Virus record (IMG/VR): IMGVR_UViG_3300030117_001005
Location: 1-54,687 of that record
DNA from: a virus
Direction: 5' to 3' (one strand)
Length of the DNA: 54,687 nt
The first letter of the stretch is position 1, and each line of letters starts with the position of its first letter. Positions 22,551 to 29,775 of the stretch are shown piece by piece. Below the pieces are notes generated by a model, which had not been told where the DNA came from, ran no database searches, and saw only the letters and a list, made by a program, of their open reading frames with translations. Made by a program: the position numbers and the translations under genes.

Positions 22551-23774
22551 ATGAATGTACTAAGCTTATTTGATGGCATGTCCTGTGGACAGATAGCCCT
22601 AAAAAAATTAGGTATACCAGTTAAAAACTATTTTGCTTCTGAGATTGACAAGTTCGCAATTAAGGTAGCCGAAGCAAACTTTCCTGACATGATACATTTA
22701 GGTGATGTCCAGAATGTTAAGACTAGCGGTCAACATTTGTTAGATGAATTTGATTGCGGTCACAAAATTGATTTGCTTATTGGTGGTTCACCTTGCCAAG
22801 GGTTCAGCTTTGCAGGAAAGCAATTAAACTTTGACGATCCTAGGTCACAACTATTCTTTGAATACATACGATTGTTGAAAGCTTTAAAACCTAAATACTT
22901 TATGTTGGAGAATGTTAAAATGAATAAGCAATCCCAACAGATTATTACTGATTACTTAGGTGTAGAACCTATTGAAATAAACAGTAACCTAGTGTCTGCT
23001 CAAAACAGGCGTAGGTTATATTGGACAAACATACCAGTAGACGGATTGCCAGAAGATAAAGGGATAGTTCTAGCTGATATCCTAGAAGACGGATACACCG
23101 ACAGAGAAAAGTCTTATTGCTTGGATGCAAGTTACTACAAGGGTGGTGGTGCTAGTAATGTCAGACTGTATTTTGAAAAGAGTAGAAGACAGATTGTCTT
23201 TGGTTCTGGAATGAACGTAATAGGTACTGCTACTGATATCAAAGGCAGGGAAAGCATACGCAGGGTTTACGGTGTTGATGGTAAAGCACCAACATTATTA
23301 GCTACTACTGGTGGTAATACCCAACCAAAGGTAGCCGTGAAGGGTGCTAGGATAGTGAACCGTAGGCTAGACAAAGATGGTAAGCGTAAAGACTACGACA
23401 GAACTATTGAACCAGTAGCTAGGTTAGAACTACGCAAGGATGATAAGGGTGGTTGCCTGACTACTGTACAGAAAGACAGTGTACTTGCTTTTCCTAAGAT
23501 ACTTCAGAGAGCCAGAGGGTTTAACAAAGGTGGTCTGAAAGCTTTGGACGGTAAGACACCTACCATTAGCACAAGTGCATGGGAGCACAACAATCACCTG
23601 ACACTTGACGAGGGTACAACATGGCGAAAGCTTACCCCAGTGGAGTGTGAGAGACTTCAGACTGTGCCTGACGGATACACTAACCACGTTAGCAATACCC
23701 AAAGGTATAAGATGCTAGGCAATGGTTGGACTGTGGATGTAGTCAAGCACCTATTCAAAGGGTTGGTTCAATGA
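22551..23774 (+). CDS. DNA (cytosine-5)-methyltransferase
   Basis: A 407-residue enzyme that methylates cytosine C5 using S-adenosylmethionine. Motif I is LFDGMSCG (6-13), motif IV GGSPCQGFSF with catalytic C82, motif VI ENV (120-122) and motif VIII QNRRRLYW (Q151-R153-R155); the target-recognition region follows, and motifs IX-X end with ECERLQTVPDGYT. No cognate restriction enzyme gene is adjacent, so it probably protects phage DNA against host restriction or marks it. The next gene overlaps the stop by 4 bases. Confidence 0.92.
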   Translation: MNVLSLFDGMSCGQIALKKLGIPVKNYFASEIDKFAIKVAEANFPDMIHLGDVQNVKTSGQHLLDEFDCGHKIDLLIGGSPCQGFSFAGKQLNFDDPRSQLFFEYIRLLKALKPKYFMLENVKMNKQSQQIITDYLGVEPIEINSNLVSAQNRRRLYWTNIPVDGLPEDKGIVLADILEDGYTDREKSYCLDASYYKGGGASNVRLYFEKSRRQIVFGSGMNVIGTATDIKGRESIRRVYGVDGKAPTLLATTGGNTQPKVAVKGARIVNRRLDKDGKRKDYDRTIEPVARLELRKDDKGGCLTTVQKDSVLAFPKILQRARGFNKGGLKALDGKTPTISTSAWEHNNHLTLDEGTTWRKLTPVECERLQTVPDGYTNHVSNTQRYKMLGNGWTVDVVKHLFKGLVQ

Positions 23775-23911
23775 AAAGATATTATGTAGAGTACCGTCTT
23801 TTTGAATGGGAAAAAGACACTTACCATTTTTATATGATGGCTTACAGCCCAGAACAAATTCGTGAAATGATGGATGTTTACGAACTGGTTTTTGTAGATC
23901 AAACAGATTAA
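23771..23911 (+). CDS. 46-residue unknown protein coupled to the methyltransferase
   Basis: ATG 23771 overlaps the methyltransferase stop (ATGA), so this start is preferred over one 45 bases upstream inside that gene. The product is aromatic and acidic (YYVEYRLFEWEKDTYHFYMM; MMDVYELVFVDQTD). Its function is unknown; similarity to antirestriction-type acidic proteins is only compositional. Confidence 0.6.
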   Translation: MKRYYVEYRLFEWEKDTYHFYMMAYSPEQIREMMDVYELVFVDQTD

Positions 23912-23925
23912 GGAAGGATCAACTA

Positions 23926-24123
23926 ATGAATGATGAAGACTTAGAAAGAGAAGCAAGAGAAGCTTTTGACGGAGCAAAGAGAGCCTTAATCTATGACTAC
24001 ATGTACATGGGTACTGAGATAGGAAGAGATAACCTAGAGTATATGGGGTTCAAACATATTGAGACTAGGGAATACATAAAGATACCCAAGTGTGGGATAG
24101 CATTTAGAAAGGATATAAAATGA
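23926..24123 (+). CDS. Small unknown protein
   Basis: A 65-residue charged protein (EREAREAFDGAKRALIYDYM; KHIETREYIKIPKCGIAFRK). An AAGGA ribosome site lies upstream of the ATG and the stop overlaps the next start. No domain recognised. Confidence 0.6.
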   Translation: MNDEDLEREAREAFDGAKRALIYDYMYMGTEIGRDNLEYMGFKHIETREYIKIPKCGIAFRKDIK

Positions 24124-24335
24124 TTAGGAAAGATGAAGTAGAAGCTTACAACAAACACTATAAACATCTGAGGGGGGCAAAGATACTAGAGTTTTATATG
24201 GAGCAATGTAAGTATAATCCAGAAGAATTTTGGCCTACCTTTAGGATGCAAAAAGGTAATGACGTGTTTAAGTTTGTACTCTCGCAAGACCCAGAGGGTA
24301 ACGGTGGTGGCTTTGCTTTCATAGAGGATTTATAA
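24120..24335 (+). CDS. Small unknown protein
   Basis: A 71-residue protein (EVEAYNKHYKHLRGAKILEF; GNGGGFAFIEDL). It starts in the preceding stop by ATGA overlap. The C-terminal FVLSQDPEGNGGGFAF is beta-like. No function assigned. Confidence 0.6.
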   Translation: MIRKDEVEAYNKHYKHLRGAKILEFYMEQCKYNPEEFWPTFRMQKGNDVFKFVLSQDPEGNGGGFAFIEDL

Positions 24336-24336
24336 A

Positions 24337-24540
24337 ATGGGGTACAGAGAGACTGAATTGGTAAAGGCTGTTGATGTTTACTCTGATAGCTTGGATGAAA
24401 AGACTTTGAGGGAGTACGTCTACAATGACTTACTGGAAAAGTATGACAAGGTAGACTACGAAACAATAGATGCTTTCATTGCCATGACAAAAGAAATGGT
24501 AAGCCTCAAAGATATATTGGATGAAGAGTTAAACAAATGA
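24337..24540 (+). CDS. Small acidic unknown protein
   Basis: A 67-residue acidic helical protein (TELVKAVDVYSDSLDEKTLR; DYETIDAFIAMTKEMVSLKD). It starts one base after the previous stop and overlaps the zincin gene by 4 bases. No family recognised. Confidence 0.6.
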   Translation: MGYRETELVKAVDVYSDSLDEKTLREYVYNDLLEKYDKVDYETIDAFIAMTKEMVSLKDILDEELNK

Positions 24541-24911
24541 TGAGAGTTTATTTCTTAGGTAGGTTCTCAAAAGTAAAAGAGGATTTAATCTGTCAGCTAG
24601 TAAGCTTTTGTCAGGAGCAAATGTTTCCAGATATTGATGACGTACTCTTGAACTTTGAAGGGATACTTCCCAAGTATAACGACTATCACGGTGATTGTTT
24701 GTACGAGGAAGACAACGAGTTTACTATCAGGCTCAACAAGCGATTGACTATTCCGCAGCTTGAAATAACTTTATGTCATGAGATGGTACACGTTAATCAG
24801 TACCTGAGGGGAAAGGAGATGGATGATACCTCACCATACTTTGAGAGGTGGCAAGAGAAAGAAGCCCACCAAAAAGAATTAGAACTACAAACTATTTTTC
24901 ATTCGCAATAA
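24537..24911 (+). CDS. SprT-like zinc metallopeptidase-type protein
   Basis: A 124-residue protein with HEMVH at residues 81-85 (HExxH zinc site) and a downstream EKEAHQKE near 107-114 that could supply the third ligand. The layout resembles short SprT/zincin phage proteins, which are DNA-associated or protein-cleaving; the substrate is not known. It begins inside the preceding stop. It is the second HExxH protein in the window, unrelated by eye to the virion one. Confidence 0.65.
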   Translation: MMRVYFLGRFSKVKEDLICQLVSFCQEQMFPDIDDVLLNFEGILPKYNDYHGDCLYEEDNEFTIRLNKRLTIPQLEITLCHEMVHVNQYLRGKEMDDTSPYFERWQEKEAHQKELELQTIFHSQ

Positions 24912-24930
24912 AGAAAGGATTGATTGAGAA

Positions 24931-25248
24931 ATGATAGAAGACAAAACCTACAAAATCCAGGTGGGAGATTACAACGATGCAGTAATCTATGTTTACTCCC
25001 ACAGAAACAAGATCATTAACCCAAAGGATAGTGAAGACAAACACAAGTGGAAACACTGGAAAGAAGTTGAAACAGTAGTGCCTATCAACTGGGATATGTA
25101 CGGTGATGACAGAGAAGAACAAATAGATTTGCTTCATCAAAAAGTTAAAGCCGTTGCTAGTGCTTTAGCAGAACTTTATTCACGACATATAGACTACGAG
25201 ATAGGTGTTTGCTACACCATGAACACAGACCAGTATGTAACTATTTAA
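24931..25248 (+). CDS. Unknown early protein
   Basis: A 105-residue protein with beta-like N-terminus (YKIQVGDYNDAVIYVYSHRN), a middle with KHKWKHWKEVETVVPINWDM and a helical C-terminal part (KAVASALAELYSRHIDYEIG). No known domain. An AAAGGA ribosome site precedes it. Confidence 0.6.
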   Translation: MIEDKTYKIQVGDYNDAVIYVYSHRNKIINPKDSEDKHKWKHWKEVETVVPINWDMYGDDREEQIDLLHQKVKAVASALAELYSRHIDYEIGVCYTMNTDQYVTI

Positions 25249-25269
25249 AAAAACAAGGAGAAACTAAAA

Positions 25270-25515
25270 ATGAAAACAAGAAACTTTTGGACGTTAAGAA
25301 TTAGTGATTGGTTGCCAGAAACAAAAGAGTACAAAGAAAGATACACAAGGTACTTTGGGTCTAGCCTCAAAGCTAGAAGGGCAGCAATTAAACACATCAC
25401 AATTATTAAGAACGAGAACAAGATTAACACTGTGGATTACAGTAAATCTTTCTATTCAATATCAGCAGACAGTGGGAGTGTACACTGCATCATTCAAAAG
25501 GAGATGATAGAATGA
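25270..25515 (+). CDS. Small unknown protein
   Basis: An 81-residue basic protein (RNFWTLRISDWLPETKEYKE; YFGSSLKARRAAIKHITIIK). An AAGGAG site lies upstream and the stop overlaps the next gene by 4 bases. Function unknown. Confidence 0.6.
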   Translation: MKTRNFWTLRISDWLPETKEYKERYTRYFGSSLKARRAAIKHITIIKNENKINTVDYSKSFYSISADSGSVHCIIQKEMIE

Positions 25516-25871
25516 GAGTAACATTAGAAAACGCAAAACGAGTAAGACTGGAAGCATTTGCGGCAGCCGTAGTAGCAACTCAAAAATATATTGACGAGGT
25601 GCTTAAAGGTGAAGATGCTTACACTTGTGGATTTGCTTGGGTCACAGTTGATCCTAAGCACAAGGGCAACACCAAGGAAGGAAGACAAGAAAGAAAAATC
25701 TTTGCTGCCCTGGATTTACAAAAAGATTGGACTGAGAAAAGATTTCAGTGGTGGAACCCAAGCAAGTGTTACTTCCAAAACATAGACTGTAAGGAACAGG
25801 GTGCTCTCGCTGCAGCCAAAGTTTTAAAGAGTTATGGTTTGGATGCTTGGATGGGGTCAAGGTTAGACTGA
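25512..25871 (+). CDS. Conserved unknown phage protein
   Basis: A 119-residue protein with FAWVTVDPKHKGNTKEGRQE, DLQKDWTEKRFQWWNPSKCY and KEQGALAAAKVLKSYGLDAW ending GSRLD. This regular pattern resembles a conserved protein in many marine phages (recalled); function unknown. The following small gene starts in its stop (TGATG). Confidence 0.65.
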   Translation: MRVTLENAKRVRLEAFAAAVVATQKYIDEVLKGEDAYTCGFAWVTVDPKHKGNTKEGRQERKIFAALDLQKDWTEKRFQWWNPSKCYFQNIDCKEQGALAAAKVLKSYGLDAWMGSRLD

Positions 25872-26023
25872 TGCCAAAGATATATCAGATCAACATCCAT
25901 GATAGAAGTGATAACCTCTTTGCTTTTTACTCTACTAAAAACAAGAACGAGGTTGATCGATTGGTCAAGAAATTTTTAAGAGTGAAAGGAGTATCAGTGG
26001 AGGTAAAGATAATAGGTGGGTGA
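25871..26023 (+). CDS. 50-residue unknown protein
   Basis: Starts at ATG 25871, overlapping the preceding TGA, and ends at 26023. The product is basic (KIYQINIHDRSDNLFAFYST; VDRLVKKFLRVKGVSVEVKI), with a ferredoxin-like beta-alpha-beta rhythm. It is well coupled and probably real; no function. Confidence 0.55.
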   Translation: MPKIYQINIHDRSDNLFAFYSTKNKNEVDRLVKKFLRVKGVSVEVKIIGG

Positions 26024-26087
26024 AGCTATAGCCTTAATAGCCTGGATTGCTTTTTTTGTCTGGGCTTACTATCAACTGTATGGGTGA
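26016..26087 (+). CDS. Possible 23-residue membrane microprotein
   Basis: A GTG-initiated frame overlaps the preceding gene by 8 bases and encodes one hydrophobic helix (EAIALIAWIAFFVWAYYQLY). GGAGG lies about 10 bases upstream. The strong hydrophobic bias supports it, but length and start codon make it tentative. Confidence 0.35.
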   Translation: MGEAIALIAWIAFFVWAYYQLYG

Positions 26088-26130
26088 GGCAATCTGCCAT
26101 ACTTGAAATGTAAATTACAACTTACAACTA

Positions 26131-26216
26131 TTACTTAAGGTATTACTTACAGTTAATTATAATTATGTTGTTATTAATATTATTATTAATATAACTTGTA
26201 GTATTACCTTAAGTAA
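26131..26216. repeat. Second AT-rich inverted repeat
   Basis: TTACTTAAGGTATTACTTAC (from 26131) is matched by GTAGTATTACCTTAAGTAA (ending 26216), with an 11-bp perfect outer stem and an imperfect inner part, enclosing a palindromic ATTAATATTATTATTAAT. It resembles the element at 19887-19953 in base content and AGTATTAC words. It lies between early genes, upstream of the gene at 26232; it may be regulatory or an origin-type element. Confidence 0.55.
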
Positions 26217-26231
26217 ATAATGGAGGCCGTA

Positions 26232-26432
26232 GTGACAGAAGAAGAATTTAAGGTAGCATTAGCAACCATGAATGAAGAGACTGAAGAAGAAACTCTTCAA
26301 AGGGTGCTAGTAACAAATGTTGAATTGTTTGAAAGACTACTAGAACTCCACGAGTTCTTAGAAGAAAATGATTTAACTCAAAAGGATTTCCAGAAATGGA
26401 AAAAACAAAAGTATGAGAGGAACTACCATTGA
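26232..26432 (+). CDS. Small acidic coiled-coil protein
   Basis: A 66-residue acidic protein from GTG 26232, chosen because GGAGG lies five bases upstream, the same spacing as the gene at 33698; the in-frame ATG at 26220 lacks a ribosome site. The sequence is helical (EEEFKVALATMNEETEEETL; ELFERLLELHEFLEENDLTQ). The stop overlaps the next start. Confidence 0.55.
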   Translation: MTEEEFKVALATMNEETEEETLQRVLVTNVELFERLLELHEFLEENDLTQKDFQKWKKQKYERNYH

Positions 26433-26656
26433 CTATCTACATACCTGAGCCAACAACAATACTATTGATTGTGTTGTCTTTTCTCGCAGGGTTTCTGTAC
26501 AAAAGATACAGAGACAACGAGGATGTGGCTGATGCTTTTGATGAAGGGTTTGAGAAGGGGGCAGAAGCCGCAATCAACACTGTTAGTAGAGTAACAGGGA
26601 GGAATATTGCGGATGAATTATACGGAGAAGTTTTGGACAGACGATCCTCACGATGA
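26429..26656 (+). CDS. Small protein with N-terminal membrane segment
   Basis: A 75-residue protein from a TTG at 26429 overlapping the preceding TGA (TTGA). The N-terminal TTILLIVLSFLAGFLYKRYR is a membrane helix with positive flank; an acidic Ala-rich helix follows (DAFDEGFEKGAEAAINTVSR). Function unknown. Confidence 0.5.
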   Translation: MTIYIPEPTTILLIVLSFLAGFLYKRYRDNEDVADAFDEGFEKGAEAAINTVSRVTGRNIADELYGEVLDRRSSR

Positions 26657-26685
26657 CGTATCTCATTGGATAGGAAGGATATAGA

Positions 26686-26871
26686 ATGAGACATTTAAAC
26701 TACGAGAAAGAAAAGGTTGTTGCTATACAACAATATATCATAGACCTACAAAAAGATATAAGTGACCTCGAATGGGAAGGAGAAAACAAGAAAGCAGACA
26801 ACCTCAAAAGAATATTGTCAGATGTTATAGAACAAAGAGACAAGGGGGAAGTATGGTATCCTATGTTTTAG
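26686..26871 (+). CDS. Small helical unknown protein
   Basis: A 61-residue charged helical protein (VVAIQQYIIDLQKDISDLEW; ADNLKRILSDVIEQRDKGEV), with AAGGA upstream. Its 3' end overlaps the following gene. Function unknown. Confidence 0.55.
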   Translation: MRHLNYEKEKVVAIQQYIIDLQKDISDLEWEGENKKADNLKRILSDVIEQRDKGEVWYPMF

Positions 26872-27056
26872 ATGGAAGTAATGACATGGAAGTATATTTC
26901 CAGGATGAATTGCCACTTAATCACGAGCCTAGCTTAGACCATTGGGCAAAGATTATAGCAGAAGGTGAGATGGAGGACGGTGGTACTAACTGGGATTATG
27001 AATACGAAAGAGCATGGCACTCTTTGGATGCCGAATATAATTATAGTTATGTGTAA
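26853..27056 (+). CDS. Small acidic unknown protein
   Basis: ATG 26853 is chosen after a GGGGGAAG ribosome site; a longer frame from 26772 lies inside the previous gene. The product is 67 residues, very acidic and aromatic (DMEVYFQDELPLNHEPSLDH; EGEMEDGGTNWDYEYERAWH), which resembles DNA-mimic composition, without firm evidence. Confidence 0.55.
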   Translation: MVSYVLDGSNDMEVYFQDELPLNHEPSLDHWAKIIAEGEMEDGGTNWDYEYERAWHSLDAEYNYSYV

Positions 27057-27070
27057 AGAAAGGACAATTG

Positions 27071-27325
27071 ATGCTTAAATTATTTTATACTCTACTCGTT
27101 ATTGAGTATGTTGTTGACGATCAAGATGTGTCAACCAGTGTTATTTTCCCAAGCGAACAAGGATGTTATGAGGCTATGGGTGATGGAGTAATGGATGATC
27201 TATATGATGTTATTGCTGATACTTACGGCAAAGAAATTATGATGTATTGTAAAAGAACACCGTTTACTTCTGGTGTGCAGTCCTACATAAAACCTAAGAT
27301 AAGACCTTACGAAAAAACAGATTAA
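27071..27325 (+). CDS. Small, possibly exported protein
   Basis: An 84-residue protein from ATG 27071 (an adjacent TTG is not preferred). The N-terminus MLKLFYTLLVIEYVV is hydrophobic, perhaps a weak signal or membrane segment; then an acidic domain with two Cys. No family recognised. Confidence 0.55.
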   Translation: MLKLFYTLLVIEYVVDDQDVSTSVIFPSEQGCYEAMGDGVMDDLYDVIADTYGKEIMMYCKRTPFTSGVQSYIKPKIRPYEKTD

Positions 27326-27337
27326 GGAAACAATGTA

Positions 27338-27511
27338 ATGATGTACATACTAATATGGATGCAGTTGTTTAGCACACAGTCGGTTGAGTACTACCAGTTA
27401 GGTAACTACGCCACACTGGAAGAGTGTCAGATTGAACTGAGCAAAGCAGCCAAGATGATAACACACAAGTCAGAGACAGTAGCTTGCCTAGAAGTAGAGG
27501 TACAACAATGA
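27338..27511 (+). CDS. 57-residue unknown protein
   Basis: Starts at ATG 27338 after an AAGGAA site and stops at 27511, overlapping the next ATG by 4 bases. The hydrophobic start (MYILIWMQLFS) may be a signal; the body (NYATLEECQIELSKAAKMIT) has two Cys. Shape and size resemble the gene at 27071, suggesting a family of small exported proteins. Confidence 0.55.
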   Translation: MMYILIWMQLFSTQSVEYYQLGNYATLEECQIELSKAAKMITHKSETVACLEVEVQQ

Positions 27512-27711
27512 AGGGAAAAGCACCAAACGAATTGGCAGAGATAGAAGCCAAGAAAACTTTTGAAGGTTTCATCAAGTGGATGAAGACATCCTTCTACTGG
27601 ATCATGGCAATCTTAGTTATCCTAGCTTGGTGTAACTTTGGCACTGATACTGAGACAGGTAGCCAATACAACGGTGAAGTATACGCACCGATGAACATAG
27701 GGGAAAAATAA
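27508..27711 (+). CDS. Small membrane protein
   Basis: A 67-residue protein from ATG 27508 overlapping the preceding TGA. A basic N-terminus and amphipathic helix (APNELAEIEAKKTFEGFIKW) precede one membrane segment (FYWIMAILVILAWCNF) and a polar tail. Function unknown. Confidence 0.6.
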   Translation: MKGKAPNELAEIEAKKTFEGFIKWMKTSFYWIMAILVILAWCNFGTDTETGSQYNGEVYAPMNIGEK

Positions 27712-27714
27712 AAA

Positions 27715-27795
27715 ATGAAATTAACATTAACTGTTTTGTTTTTAATGTTTGTAGCAGCATCTCCATTTTTGTATATGCTCGTTGAGGGTATTTAA
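27715..27795 (+). CDS. 26-residue membrane microprotein
   Basis: ATG 27715 to TAA 27795 encodes a nearly fully hydrophobic peptide (KLTLTVLFLMFVAASPFLYM). The next gene starts at the base after its stop, so the two are coupled. Very short but placed like a real gene. Confidence 0.4.
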   Translation: MKLTLTVLFLMFVAASPFLYMLVEGI

Positions 27796-27945
27796 ATGAG
27801 TGAGCAATACTGCACCACAAAAGGATTGGGGTGGGCATTTATTATCTGTTCGTTTTTAATCTTGGGTGTTCCTGTGCTGATGTGGTTAGCCTTGGAAGGG
27901 GCTGACTGGTATCAACGATTTGATTTAATGAACCCGATGTGGTGA
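27796..27945 (+). CDS. 49-residue membrane protein
   Basis: Starts immediately after the preceding stop. It has a polar N-terminus with Cys, a membrane helix (GWAFIICSFLILGVPVLMWL) and an acidic/aromatic tail (EGADWYQRFDLMNPMW). Three consecutive small membrane proteins here suggest an early envelope-directed function. Confidence 0.5.
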   Translation: MSEQYCTTKGLGWAFIICSFLILGVPVLMWLALEGADWYQRFDLMNPMW

Positions 27946-27950
27946 AGTCA

Positions 27951-28199
27951 ATGCAACCAAAGGGAGTACCTTGTCATATCCGTATCAAACATGCACCAAC
28001 AATAAAAAAACCAGGGAGGCAATGTAGATTATACGGAAAAACCTTTGACAGTATAGCTGAAGCTGCTAGATGTTTTAACATAAGTTATAGTTGGGCAGTG
28101 GAGCAAGTTAATAACGGATGGAATATGGAAGACTTCCCAAAGAAATCCAGAAGAAAGCTTTTAGAAAGGATTGATAATGAAAGCAGTAGTAAAGAATAA
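27951..28199 (+). CDS. Small DNA-binding-type protein (NUMOD1-like HTH)
   Basis: An 82-residue basic protein from ATG 27951 (GGTGAAG upstream). GKTFDSIAEAARCFNISYSW resembles the NUMOD1/AraC-like helix-turn-helix pattern of homing-endonuclease-associated DNA-binding domains. No nuclease domain is attached. It overlaps the primase-helicase start, so it could be a small regulator or a remnant. Confidence 0.55.
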   Translation: MQPKGVPCHIRIKHAPTIKKPGRQCRLYGKTFDSIAEAARCFNISYSWAVEQVNNGWNMEDFPKKSRRKLLERIDNESSSKE

Positions 28200-29775
28200 C
28201 GGAGAGATATCACATCAGCCGTGTCCGTATGAGGATTGTGCAAGCAGTGACGCATTTAGTTACAACATAAACCAGAAGGTTGGTCACTGTCATTCATGCG
28301 GTAGAGGCTACCCTGGATCACATAAAAAATTTGATTGGGCTGAAGCAACCTATCCACCGCCACCGCCAAAGGTGGACTTACACAAGACCAAGGTTATCAG
28401 TGGTAGGTTTGATGGTATACGAGGACTAAAAGAAAAGACTGCTAAACTTTTTAATATTCAAGTTCAGTACGGAGAAAATAACACCCCAGTAAGATACGCC
28501 TTTCAGTACCCTAATGGTGCTGTTAAGTATCGTGGTTATCACGAAAAACGTTTCTTCTGGAAGGGCAAAGGTCAGAACTCTTTATTTGGTCCTGATTTTA
28601 ACGCAGGATCTAGCAAACGTATTTACATAACTGAGGGTGAGTTTGATGCCGCCAGTTTGTACGAGGTTATGGACGGTGCTTACCCAGTTAAGTCTTTGCC
28701 AAGCGGATCGATGTCCGAAACTTTCATAAAAGAAAACCATAAATACTTAGACTCGTTTGAAACAGTGGTCTACGCAGGGGAATTGTCTGATGCAACAGGT
28801 AAAGCTGCAGCACAAAAACTTTATAACTTGATGCCAGAAAAGTTTTACTACGTTCCTATGTCCAAGTGGAAGGATGCCAACGAGTTCTTAATGAACGGTG
28901 ATGCTGAAGCTTTGAAGTGGGCAGCATTTAAACCCCAGAGATATTCCCCAGATAACTTTTTTGTTGGTGATCTAGCTATCAAAGAAGCAATAGAAACAGA
29001 GAACCCTTACGAGTACACCCCAACTGGACATACTGGCTTGGATGATAAGATGCGTGGTCTTGTTAAGGGTGGACTAACATTTATCAAAGCACTCAGAGGT
29101 CAAGGTAAGACTGAACTAGTCAGATACTTTGAAGTAGGATTGTTACGTCAAGGAACTAAGGTAGCAATGCTACACATGGAAGAGATGAAGGGTACAACCT
29201 ACAGAGGCATGGCAACCTACGAACTAGGTAAGAATGTCCGAACAAAAGAAGATGCTGAAGCAAACGGATTTACAGAACAACAAGTAATAGATGCCGCCCA
29301 AAAGTTAGGTGGTGGTGACAAGTCTGTTGTGTTCTACATGGAAGGTCATGACGATCCTATGATGGTTCTTGATTATGTAAGAACGTCAGCCACAGTTTAC
29401 GGTGCTGAGTACATCTTTATAGATCACGTTCAACGCCTAGCCTACCTGTCAAACTCTGGGGTGGATGCCGCCACTAGTACACTAACTACCATTGGTGCTA
29501 GGATGGCGCAGCTTGCAAAAGAGTTAAACATTGGTGTCGTATTTATCTCTCAAGTTAACGATGATGGACGAACTAAGTATGCATCTTCACTGGAAGAGGA
29601 AGCTATTATTTGTATCAAACTCAGTCGTAACGTTGAGTCAGAAGACGAAACTGAACGCAATACCACCCAGTTTATTATTGACAAGAACAGACCCTTTGCA
29701 AAGTTAGGTAACTCAGGTTCAGTATATTATGATCCAGATACTACAATACTTGAAGAGGTAGTATTCCAAGTATGA
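28177..29775 (+). CDS. T7-like primase-helicase
   Basis: A 532-residue bifunctional replication protein; ATG 28177 follows AAAGGA. N-terminal zinc ribbon C16, C21, C38, C41; Toprim-like domain with ITEGEFDAAS (about 151-160); RecA-type helicase with Walker A RGQGKTEL (308-312 core), Walker B IFIDHVQ (D416-H417) and FISQVNDDG. It would unwind at the fork and prime lagging strands. The usual Toprim DxD reads ELSD, so the first Asp is Leu (residue 203), which may affect metal binding. The polymerase gene overlaps its end. Confidence 0.92.
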   Translation: MKAVVKNNGEISHQPCPYEDCASSDAFSYNINQKVGHCHSCGRGYPGSHKKFDWAEATYPPPPPKVDLHKTKVISGRFDGIRGLKEKTAKLFNIQVQYGENNTPVRYAFQYPNGAVKYRGYHEKRFFWKGKGQNSLFGPDFNAGSSKRIYITEGEFDAASLYEVMDGAYPVKSLPSGSMSETFIKENHKYLDSFETVVYAGELSDATGKAAAQKLYNLMPEKFYYVPMSKWKDANEFLMNGDAEALKWAAFKPQRYSPDNFFVGDLAIKEAIETENPYEYTPTGHTGLDDKMRGLVKGGLTFIKALRGQGKTELVRYFEVGLLRQGTKVAMLHMEEMKGTTYRGMATYELGKNVRTKEDAEANGFTEQQVIDAAQKLGGGDKSVVFYMEGHDDPMMVLDYVRTSATVYGAEYIFIDHVQRLAYLSNSGVDAATSTLTTIGARMAQLAKELNIGVVFISQVNDDGRTKYASSLEEEAIICIKLSRNVESEDETERNTTQFIIDKNRPFAKLGNSGSVYYDPDTTILEEVVFQV

